Shown: positions 28,061 to 34,904 of the stretch, piece by piece
How positions within the stretch are numbered: position 1 is the first letter of the stretch
Layout of the letters: the number at the start of each line of letters is the position of its first letter
DNA from: Acidaminococcus sp. CAG:917
GTDB lineage: Bacteria; Bacillota; Clostridia; Christensenellales; CAG-917
Assembly (NCBI GenBank): GCA_000437555.1
Contig: FR901015.1
Coordinates: forward strand, 21,590 to 56,493
Length of the DNA stretch: 34,904 nt
Reading direction: 5' to 3'
The notes under the pieces: generated by a model
Told to the model about the DNA's origin: nothing
The model's input: only the letters and a program-made list of their open reading frames with translations
Database searches by the model: none
Made by a program: the position numbers and the translations under genes

Positions 28061-29803
28061 ATGGCTAATAAAGTGAATTTGAAAATAAACAATATTCCTG
28101 TTACCGTAGATGCAGGAACCACGATTTTGGAAGCTGCAAGACAATGCGGTATTAAAATCCCTACTCTTTGTTATCTAAAAGATATCAACGCTATCGGCGC
28201 TTGCCGTGTGTGCGTTTGTGAAGTTAAGGGTGCAAGAAGCCTTGTCGCGGCGTGCGTATATCCCGTAAACGAAGGTATGGAAGTTTTCACCAATACCGAA
28301 AGAGTTTTAAATAGCCGTAAAACAACGGTTGAACTCATTATGTCCGACCATAAAAAGGAGTGTCTTAGCTGTATAAGAAACAACAACTGCGAGCTTCAGA
28401 CTCTTTCAAACGAGCTCGGTTGCGACGCTTCCAAATATGCGGGCGTTACAAATTCTTATCCGATTGACAACTCAACGCCTTATATAGTAAGAGATAACGA
28501 CAAATGCGTGCTTTGCCGTCGCTGCGTAGCCGCTTGCAATCAATATCAATCGGTTGCGGTTATAGGCGCAAACGGAAGAGGTTTCGATACTCATATAGCA
28601 TGCGCGTTCGAAAAACCGCTTTCGGAAGTAGCGTGTGTAGGATGCGGACAATGTATAGTAGCTTGTCCCGTCGGCGCATTGCATGAAAGAGAAGAAATCG
28701 ACGAGGTATTCGAGGCTTTAAACAATCCCGATAAATACGTCATTGTAGGAACGGCTCCTTCCGTTCGTATCGGACTCGGTGAGGAATTCGGTATGCCTAT
28801 GGGCACTAATACCGAAGGCAAAATGGTTGCGGCACTCAGAAGACTCGGCTTTAACAGTGTTTTCGACGTAGATTATACCGCCGACCTTACCATCATGGAA
28901 GAGGGAACCGAGTTTTTGGGAAGGCTCAAAAACGGCGGAGTGTTGCCTATGATTACAAGCTGTTCGCCCGGTTGGATTAAGTTCTGCGAACATAATTTCC
29001 CCGACCAGCTTGACCATCTTTCGACTTGTAAATCACCGCAACAAATGTTCGGCGCGGTTTGCAAAACTTATTTTGCGGAAAAGATGGGAATCGACCCCAA
29101 AAATATCGTTGTAGTATCCGTTATGCCTTGCACGGCAAAGAAATTTGAAAAGGGCAGAGAGGACCAAAGCGCGGCAGGCGTTCCCGATATCGATATAGCA
29201 ATCACCACCCGCGAACTTGCAAGAATTATCAAGAGAGCAGGTCTTGCTTATACCGAACTTCCCGATGAGAAGTTTGATGAGCCTTTCGGCATCGGAACGG
29301 GTGCGGGTCTTATCTTCGGTGCAACGGGCGGCGTTATGGAAGCGGCATTAAGAACGGTTGTAGAAGTCGTCACCGGCAAAGATGCTCCCAGCATAGACTT
29401 TAAAGAAGTCAGAGGCACCAAAGGCATTAAAGAAGCTACCTATGATATAGCCGGCACCAAGGTCAAAGTTGCGGTTTGCTCCGGTCTTAAGAACGCCAGA
29501 GAGCTTATGAACAAAGTTAAAGACGGAACCGCAGATTATCACTTTATTGAGATTATGGCTTGTCCCGGCGGCTGTGTAAACGGCGGTGGTCAACCTATTA
29601 AATCGGCGGATATCAGAAACACCAAAGATATAAGAGCTATCCGCGCAAAGGCTATATACGATACCGATGCAAAGATGAAGCTCCGTAAGTCGCATCTGAA
29701 TCCGGCTATTCAGACGATTTACAAAGACTATTTCAAAGAACCCAACAGCCACAAGGCGCACGAAGTGCTTCATACTTCATACGTTCCGAGAGATAAGTTT
29801 TAA
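28061..29803 (+). CDS. hydA: [FeFe]-hydrogenase catalytic subunit (HydA)
   Basis: The 580-residue subunit has an N-terminal [2Fe-2S] domain (Cys37/48/51/65), a His-ligated [4Fe-4S] site (His97, Cys101/104/110), two more [4Fe-4S] motifs (Cys149/152/155 and Cys192/195/198/202), then the H-cluster domain. Its three motifs are TSCSPGW (Cys301), VMPCTAKK (Cys357) and MACPGGCVNGGGQP (Cys501, Cys505), followed by the small C-terminal tail. This is the M3-type layout of catalytic, electron-bifurcating or NADH-dependent hydrogenases. The second cysteine of the common TSCCPxW motif, the proton-relay residue, is Ser302 (codon TCG) here. Maturation genes (hydE, hydF, hydG) are not in the window. Confidence 0.95.
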   Translation: MANKVNLKINNIPVTVDAGTTILEAARQCGIKIPTLCYLKDINAIGACRVCVCEVKGARSLVAACVYPVNEGMEVFTNTERVLNSRKTTVELIMSDHKKECLSCIRNNNCELQTLSNELGCDASKYAGVTNSYPIDNSTPYIVRDNDKCVLCRRCVAACNQYQSVAVIGANGRGFDTHIACAFEKPLSEVACVGCGQCIVACPVGALHEREEIDEVFEALNNPDKYVIVGTAPSVRIGLGEEFGMPMGTNTEGKMVAALRRLGFNSVFDVDYTADLTIMEEGTEFLGRLKNGGVLPMITSCSPGWIKFCEHNFPDQLDHLSTCKSPQQMFGAVCKTYFAEKMGIDPKNIVVVSVMPCTAKKFEKGREDQSAAGVPDIDIAITTRELARIIKRAGLAYTELPDEKFDEPFGIGTGAGLIFGATGGVMEAALRTVVEVVTGKDAPSIDFKEVRGTKGIKEATYDIAGTKVKVAVCSGLKNARELMNKVKDGTADYHFIEIMACPGGCVNGGGQPIKSADIRNTKDIRAIRAKAIYDTDAKMKLRKSHLNPAIQTIYKDYFKEPNSHKAHEVLHTSYVPRDKF

Positions 29804-29894
29804 TCTCATTTAGATAATCTATCTTTTGAGTTTTAAACCCGAAAAATCTAACGAATTCCAATTGAAAAATAGTTTTCGGGAAAGACGTAATTTT

Positions 29895-29922
29895 AAAACG
29901 GACGCGTTAGCGTCCGTTTTTG
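29895..29922 (+). terminator. Terminator of the hydrogenase operon
   Basis: AAAACGGACGC (29895-29905) pairs perfectly with GCGTCCGTTTT (29910-29920) with a GTTA loop, then TG. It is the first strong stop after hydA. Confidence 0.92.
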
Positions 29923-29995
29923 TTATGCTTGAATTTATTATCCGCATATTAAAATCACTAATGCGAGGACTGAACGAATATACGGATAAAGATAA

Positions 29996-30024
29996 GTAAA
30001 AGGCAGCCTTTTTAATGCTGCCTT
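29996..30024 (-). terminator. Terminator of the MMPL transporter gene
   Basis: AAGGCAGC and GCTGCCTT (30000-30007 with 30017-30024) form an 8-bp stem; on the minus strand it is followed by a short T-rich run. A plus-strand role is possible but less likely. Confidence 0.6.
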
Positions 30025-30111
30025 GTTTTAATGCCAATTTATGAAATTTTCTGTTTATTAAAAATCAAAAAAAAGAATATCTTTAATTTATAAAATCTAT
30101 AGTCGTTATAA

Positions 30112-32493
30112 CTACTGTTTACGAGGCTTTGACTTTTGTTTTTTCCTATCGAAAACTCTTATATTTTTAAGAGAAATTTTTCTGAGGTTCGGTGTGTAGA
30201 AAAAGTTTATTTCGTCGCCGCGTTCTCTGTCGAAAATGCACAAAATGGCGGGCAGGAAGAATATGACAAGCAGAGCCGATATTATCGACGAGCGGGCGAT
30301 AAGGAACGTTATTTCCTTTACAATCAAGTTGCTTGAAACAAAATAAACGGAAAGACATGCCGACGCCATAATCGACGCGCTTGTCAGGACGGACGTTGCG
30401 GACGTAGAAGTCGCCATGTAAGCCGCTTGACGGGGCTTAAAGCGTTCTCTCAGCTTTTTATATTTACTTGCTATAAGTATGGCATAGTCGACCGTAGAGC
30501 CGAGCTGAATTGCACCTATTATCATATATGAAATAAAGTTTATTACACCGCCTGCAAATATGTGCTGCATTGCAAGATTTAACCAAATTCCGAATTCTAT
30601 AAGCAACACAAGTATTGCCGATAGCTTAAACGACTTTAAGTGCATACTAATCAAAACAAATATCACGATGACGGAAATGATTGTCACCCACATAAAGTCG
30701 GTGGGAGTGATTTCTTTAAAATCATCGGCAAGCTGTGTGACGCCGGTAAGATTTACGTATTTTTCACCGTTTTCGTTTGTGTATATTTTTTTTCCGTTTT
30801 CAACGGGGCAGAAGATATCTTCAGCGATTTTTTGAATTTGATTTAATATCGCTATTCCTTCATCGCTTTCGGGATTTATCGATTTATCAAGGGCTATAGT
30901 ATATACCGTATAATTTCCGCCTATGAGCAGAGAACCAACCTTCATATATTCAAGATTTTGTTTTAAGTCGGGGTCGTCTGTTGAATCAGGATTTATGGAA
31001 AGTCCGCTTGACTCAAAAGACTGTATAATGCCCACCATAAGCTCTATCGCTTTTTGAGTTTTGATGTTCATTTGACCGAAAATGGGCAGTTTTACCTTGA
31101 CGTCACGGTTGTAGGGGATAATAGAACAAATTCCAAGGCAGAAATCGAGTTTGTTTTCGTCTATCAGTTTATTAATTTTATTTACAAAAAGATAATGATT
31201 TTCAATTGACTCGGTATTATCGTCTATCGGCAAGGAAACGATGATTTCGTTTGCCAGAGTTTCCGCCATAACTTCTTTTTCCGAGCCGTCCGAATCCTTT
31301 TCCATAAACTTGATGTATGAGTAGTCGAGAGTAAATTGCTGAACGTAAAAGGCGCAAGGCGCAAGCGCAATTAAAACAGCAAGCAATACGGGCTTCCATT
31401 TTATTGACCTTTTAATAAGAGGTCTGAAGCGAACGTCAAGCGAGCGATGGGTAGTTTTTTGTCTTCCTTTATCCGTCAAAAGCATAAGCGCGGGTTGTAA
31501 AAATATGACCGATAAAAGGCTTAGTATTATTCCTTTGGCAAGAACCAATCCGAGTTCGCCGCCAAAGCCGAATTTCATAACTAAAAGCGCCAAGAATCCG
31601 CCTATTGTCGTTAAAGCACTGACTATAATCGCTTTTGACGTTTCGGGAATTGCCTGCCGCATTGCTTTCTTTGGGTCAAGAGTGTATTTAAGTTTGTCTT
31701 TATATGCGTGTGACAGGAATATGGCGTAATCCATACTAAGGCTCAGCTGTAAAACCGCCGAGCAGGCAAATGTAAGAATGGAAGTGGACGGGAATATGAT
31801 ATTCGAACCTAAATTAAGTATGATTGAAACAACCATAGTTATGGCAAGCACGATAGGCTCTGTTAGTGACGACGTGGTGAGAAGCAATATTATTATGACA
31901 ACCGCTCCCGCACATGCCAGATAAACCAATAGCTCATAGAGCGTAGTCTGATAAAGGTCGTCGGACAGCTGAGTCATACCCGCTATGTGATAATTTTCGC
32001 TTCCTACGGCTTCGTTTAAAACATTCTTTATTTCTTTTAACGTCTCAAGAGCTTCGGGAGTGGAAGGCTTATCTTTAAGGGCTATTAAAAAAGCAAAATT
32101 ATATCTGTCGCCTTCATAAGAAGTTTTAAATATTTTTACAAAGTTTTCGTATTCCGCTGTTCCCGCAAGACCCAAATTTTCCATTTTGGAAAGATCGTCA
32201 TACCATAAAGCGAAAGCCACACCGTCGTTAGCTTTGATTTTATCTGCTATATCGTGAGCTTTATCTTCGGTAGCTACGAGACCTATTTCGACGTCGCCGT
32301 GCAGGTCAAAATATTTGTTTAAAATTTCATATCCCTGTGCCGTGTTATAGTCTTTCGGCAGGTAAGTAGTTATATCATAATTTATATTTTTATATACAAG
32401 GTAAATTAAACCGCCGAAAACTAAAAACAGAGCGATAAAAACGGCAAGAATAATTTTGTTGTATTTAACTATAAAATCGGCAAGTTTTTTCAT
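30112..32493 (-). CDS. MMPL/RND-family membrane transporter
   Basis: The 793-residue protein is built of two repeated halves. Each has one lone helix, a large external loop, then five helices: helix near 13-34, loop about 35-180, helices to about 350, then helix near 368-390, loop about 391-625 and a second cluster of five. The intramembrane motifs SLSMDYAIFLSHAYKDK and GSTVDYAILIASKYKKLRE carry the aspartates that relay protons in the RND superfamily. The cytoplasmic end is strongly basic (FDRKKQKSKPRKQ). MMPL/RND proteins export lipids, hydrophobic drugs or peptides; the substrate is unknown and no adaptor subunits are adjacent. AGGA six bases before the ATG sets the start. It is transcribed alone. 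Confidence 0.87.
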   Translation of the reverse strand: MKKLADFIVKYNKIILAVFIALFLVFGGLIYLVYKNINYDITTYLPKDYNTAQGYEILNKYFDLHGDVEIGLVATEDKAHDIADKIKANDGVAFALWYDDLSKMENLGLAGTAEYENFVKIFKTSYEGDRYNFAFLIALKDKPSTPEALETLKEIKNVLNEAVGSENYHIAGMTQLSDDLYQTTLYELLVYLACAGAVVIIILLLTTSSLTEPIVLAITMVVSIILNLGSNIIFPSTSILTFACSAVLQLSLSMDYAIFLSHAYKDKLKYTLDPKKAMRQAIPETSKAIIVSALTTIGGFLALLVMKFGFGGELGLVLAKGIILSLLSVIFLQPALMLLTDKGRQKTTHRSLDVRFRPLIKRSIKWKPVLLAVLIALAPCAFYVQQFTLDYSYIKFMEKDSDGSEKEVMAETLANEIIVSLPIDDNTESIENHYLFVNKINKLIDENKLDFCLGICSIIPYNRDVKVKLPIFGQMNIKTQKAIELMVGIIQSFESSGLSINPDSTDDPDLKQNLEYMKVGSLLIGGNYTVYTIALDKSINPESDEGIAILNQIQKIAEDIFCPVENGKKIYTNENGEKYVNLTGVTQLADDFKEITPTDFMWVTIISVIVIFVLISMHLKSFKLSAILVLLIEFGIWLNLAMQHIFAGGVINFISYMIIGAIQLGSTVDYAILIASKYKKLRERFKPRQAAYMATSTSATSVLTSASIMASACLSVYFVSSNLIVKEITFLIARSSIISALLVIFFLPAILCIFDRERGDEINFFYTPNLRKISLKNIRVFDRKKQKSKPRKQ

Positions 32494-32842
32494 GGCATTC
32501 CTATAATACTAAAAAACAAAAATATAAGCAAGCGCAATAGGGGCGTATATTTACGCTTTATGAATTATTAAATCGCTTTTTGGATAATCGCTTGCTATGC
32601 GGCGTAAGTTTAGCTAACATAAATTAAAATTGTTTTAAAACTATTATTTTTATATATTTCATAAAAATATCCATATTTATGATTAGATATTATTTTTTTT
32701 GATTAATTAAAGCTTATTTGATTTATTGAAACCGAGTTAAAATTAATAGATATAAAGTTTAACAAAGATAAAATGACCGATTTATATAAAAGCTTAAAAT
32801 TATCATTTTGAAATTTTTTTAAATTAAAATAATTTTTCAATA
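32494..32842. other. AT-rich spacer upstream of the transporter
   Basis: No gene is seen. An inverted repeat AGCAAGCG (32527-32534) with CGCTTGCT (32589-32596) encloses a small hairpin GCGTA/TACGC (32543-32547 with 32552-32556); on the minus strand this would lie in the transporter's leader. The remainder is almost pure A and T. Confidence 0.45.
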
Positions 32843-32874
32843 AAAAAAGCCCCGAACAGACTCGGGGCTTTTTT
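32843..32874 (-). terminator. Strong terminator of the metallophosphoesterase gene
   Basis: AAAAAAGCCCCGA (32843-32855) pairs perfectly with TCGGGGCTTTTTT (32862-32874) across six bases. A-run and T-run on either side make it usable on both strands; the gene it serves ends at 32903 on the minus strand. Confidence 0.92.
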
Positions 32875-32902
32875 ATAAATTTACCGCTAAAAATAGCCTA
32901 AC

Positions 32903-34904
32903 TTATTCCGATTTGTTGTCGGAATTTTTATTGTGAGCGGCTTTTTTCTTCATAAGCAAGACGGGGACAACGATGCCTGCGGCAGCGCCCAGCAATACTA
33001 TTATTATAGCAATGGAGATACCTGCGATGCAGCCCTCGTAGTGAGCACGTTCCAAGGTAATAGTACCGAGTACTATTTTTTCGCCTGTAGCAGTTACAAG
33101 CACGACGTCGAAGTCGGTTGATTTTTGGAACATTTCCGCTTTAAGTTCTTTTACTTCCTGTCCGTCTTCGTTAAAGAATCTGATTGTATTGCCGTCGGCT
33201 ATCATATTCTTGTAGTCTCCGAGGTTTAACGTCGCTACTCTGGAAGCGAAGTTTACTTTCACGGTGGAATTGAGCTTTAACGGTTCGCCGTTCACTTTTA
33301 TTTCCTGAACCGCATTTGCAACAGTTCCGAGCTCTTTTGAAATTTTCAATTCACCGAAAACTTCAATTTCTTTGCTTTCTCTGTTATAATTGCAGTCTTT
33401 AATGACGAGTTTGTCGCCTTCAACGGCAAAGTATGCAAACGTTTGTTGATTCGAAAGCGTTTGAGCAAGAGTTCTGTCGTTGTCCATAAGACCGTCAAAC
33501 GAGCTGTTGCCGACGTATTCATAATATTTGTTGCCGATAGTGCCGATTGTCATATACATCGTTCCGTCCGCATTGACGACGTATCCGTCGGCATTTGTGC
33601 TTGCAGGCGTGGCAACGCCGTTTTCATTTATAAAGTTTGTGGACGAATAGGTGTGGTCGTGTCCCTGAATGACGACGTCAACGCCATATTGCGCAAAAAT
33701 CGGAGTAAGCTGCTCTCTCATTTTGACGACTTCCGGGTCGTTGGTATGTGAACCGACAGAATATAAACTCTTGTGGAGCAATATGATTGTCCAGGTTGAG
33801 TCGTCGTTTTTAAGGTCATCGATAAGCCAATTGAGCTGAGTTTCGCCGAGTCCGTTTTCGCTGTCCGAATCGTTGGTGTTCAATACCGCTATATGAACGT
33901 TTCCGTAGGTGAAGGAATAATACATTCCGTCAGAGATATTCTGGTCGTCGGGAGCGGTTTGCGTGAGGAAGTTTCTGAAAGCGTTAGAGCCGGATTCATG
34001 GTTGCCTGCCGTCATAAACACTGTTGTGTTTGCATAGTATTCAACCATAGTGTCGAGGGCAAGGCTCCATTGCATGAAGTTTTTTCCGTTGTCGGTCATA
34101 TCTCCTGCATTTGCAATAAAGCTGTAATCGCCAAGTTCTTCGCTTGCGTTAATAGCGTCAAACACGTCTTTAGTTTGATTATAGTTTGACTGAATCGTTC
34201 CCTGCGGGTCGGCAACAGCGATAAAGCTGAACGCTTCGTCACTGCCTGCGGCAATAGCCGTTTTAAGAGAGAATGTGACGTCGTCTGCCTTAAGAGCGGT
34301 AGACGGTGCGCTGTAATCAGCCGTCGAGTTATCGTCCTTTACGGAATAGACGTAATCTGTGAGTGAGAAGTATTTAGTTTCTTCATCGTGATTAATTCCG
34401 TTTGTAACTCCGTAAACTCTGTATTTATAAGTTGTATTTGCGCTGAGTCCCGAAATGGTTATTATGTTGTGATTGTAGAAAATAATGCTGTTTGTCGGGT
34501 CGGCGTCTCTTTGGTCGGAGCCGTATGTAAATTCATAATCCGTTCCGCCGATAGTCTTTTCGTAGGTGACTTCTCCGTGTGTAAGACAAAGAATACCGAG
34601 GTCTATCAAAGGAACGTATGCGGGGACGGACAGAGAGTCAATTTGAACGGTAACGCCGTTATCGGTAACGGAAGCGGTGTATTTGTCGAGTGTGTGACCG
34701 CTTTCCAAAAGATATCCGTAGTCCGAACCGTCGTCTTTTACGTAAGTTACACCGCTTTCGTTGGGAAGCGTTGTAGCATCTGCTATAAAGTTTCCGTTTT
34801 CATCGAAAATCTGGATATACGCGTAAACCTCTTCAGCGGTATAGAAGCTGATATCAAAAGAGGTCTGCGGATTTTGATTGTCAAAAGCAGCTATGAAGTG
34901 GTTG
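32903..34904 (-). CDS. Membrane-anchored metallophosphoesterase, purple-acid-phosphatase-like (5' end missing)
   Basis: The frame stays open to the window edge, so the start and any signal peptide are cut off; 666 residues are visible. An all-beta, fibronectin-like N-terminal part (with SGLSANTTYKYRVYG) precedes a calcineurin-type domain with ADPQG, NAGDMTDNG, TAGNHESG, LHKSLYSVG and VQGHDHTYSS, which supply the two-metal ligands of purple acid phosphatases. After a beta-rich C-terminal domain comes one membrane helix (IAGISIAIIIVLLGAAAGIV) and a basic tail, anchoring the enzyme outside the cell. Likely work is release of phosphate from extracellular esters. A TTG at 34708 looks like a start but coding continues upstream through readable codons. 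Confidence 0.88.
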   Translation of the reverse strand, partial: NHFIAAFDNQNPQTSFDISFYTAEEVYAYIQIFDENGNFIADATTLPNESGVTYVKDDGSDYGYLLESGHTLDKYTASVTDNGVTVQIDSLSVPAYVPLIDLGILCLTHGEVTYEKTIGGTDYEFTYGSDQRDADPTNSIIFYNHNIITISGLSANTTYKYRVYGVTNGINHDEETKYFSLTDYVYSVKDDNSTADYSAPSTALKADDVTFSLKTAIAAGSDEAFSFIAVADPQGTIQSNYNQTKDVFDAINASEELGDYSFIANAGDMTDNGKNFMQWSLALDTMVEYYANTTVFMTAGNHESGSNAFRNFLTQTAPDDQNISDGMYYSFTYGNVHIAVLNTNDSDSENGLGETQLNWLIDDLKNDDSTWTIILLHKSLYSVGSHTNDPEVVKMREQLTPIFAQYGVDVVIQGHDHTYSSTNFINENGVATPASTNADGYVVNADGTMYMTIGTIGNKYYEYVGNSSFDGLMDNDRTLAQTLSNQQTFAYFAVEGDKLVIKDCNYNRESKEIEVFGELKISKELGTVANAVQEIKVNGEPLKLNSTVKVNFASRVATLNLGDYKNMIADGNTIRFFNEDGQEVKELKAEMFQKSTDFDVVLVTATGEKIVLGTITLERAHYEGCIAGISIAIIIVLLGAAAGIVVPVLLMKKKAAHNKNSDNKSE

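Larger units (their letters stand above)
29804..30111. other. Convergent intergenic region after hydA
   Basis: No gene is seen in these 308 bases between the plus-strand hydA and the minus-strand transporter. They hold the hydA terminator (29895-29922) and the transporter's terminator (30000-30024). Confidence 0.6.

Noticed and set aside
32494..32520. TTGCTT/TATTAT promoter immediately before the MMPL start
   Set aside because: The -10 box would lie only about ten bases before the ATG and remove the AGGA ribosome site from the transcript.
34706..34708. TTG as the start of the metallophosphoesterase
   Set aside because: The same frame continues upstream without a stop to the window edge with similar extracellular-domain sequence, so the true start is outside.

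Overview
The window looks like a piece of chromosome from a low-GC, anaerobic, fermentative Firmicute, most likely a Clostridia-type gut or animal-associated bacterium. This is inferred from AT-rich spacers, sigma-A-like TTGACA/TATAAT promoters, AGGAGG ribosome binding sites, short terminators with T-runs, and oxygen-sensitive ferredoxin/[FeFe]-hydrogenase enzymes. No phage, insertion sequence or CRISPR array is visible. Genes are tightly packed at both ends of the plus-strand operons, with a few long AT-rich spacers between blocks.

Layout. (1) 1-2503, plus: the end of iorA, then iorB, paaK and an ACT-domain protein, an aryl-pyruvate oxidation operon. (2) 2592-5132, plus: a housekeeping run of alr, 5-formyl-THF cyclo-ligase, rsmD and coaD, closed by a terminator and an odd three-way-junction hairpin. 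(3) 5331-8895: a minus-strand PAP2 phosphatase, then a plus-strand membrane-anchored sialidase and an MmcQ/YjbR protein. (4) 8979-9743: a hairpin-rich, tandemly duplicated repeat abutting a minus-strand tRNA-Leu(GAG); one copy carries a decayed piece of a tRNA 3' end. (5) 9863-11192: a zinc-ribbon membrane protein and a small Clostridia-type ORF. (6) 11210-14298, minus: glycerol dehydrogenase and a fused dihydroxyacetone kinase. (7) 14453-17125, plus: gdhA behind a long structured leader, and nadE. (8) 17236-29803, plus: an [FeFe]-hydrogenase region. A HydC-type subunit is followed by a 4-kb BspA-like leucine-rich surface protein, then DRTGG, an RsbW-like ATPase, a putative sensory hydrogenase (HydS-like), a second DRTGG, a PHP phosphoesterase, a second ATPase, a [2Fe-2S] ferredoxin, HydB and HydA. 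(9) 30112-34904, minus: an MMPL/RND transporter and a truncated, membrane-anchored metallophosphoesterase.

How they fit together (inference): amino-acid breakdown (iorAB/paaK, gdhA) and glycerol oxidation (gldA/dhaKL) produce reduced ferredoxin and NADH. The HydABC-type hydrogenase can discharge both as H2. The DRTGG/ATPase/HydS/PHP genes beside it look like a regulatory module that senses H2 or redox state. The sialidase, leucine-rich protein, metallophosphoesterase and transporter form a surface-exposed set consistent with life on a mucosal or polymer-rich surface.

The most interesting parts are the HydS/DRTGG/ATPase/PHP module of unknown signalling output, the alternative-pairing leader upstream of gdhA, and the tRNA-tail repeat next to tRNA-Leu.
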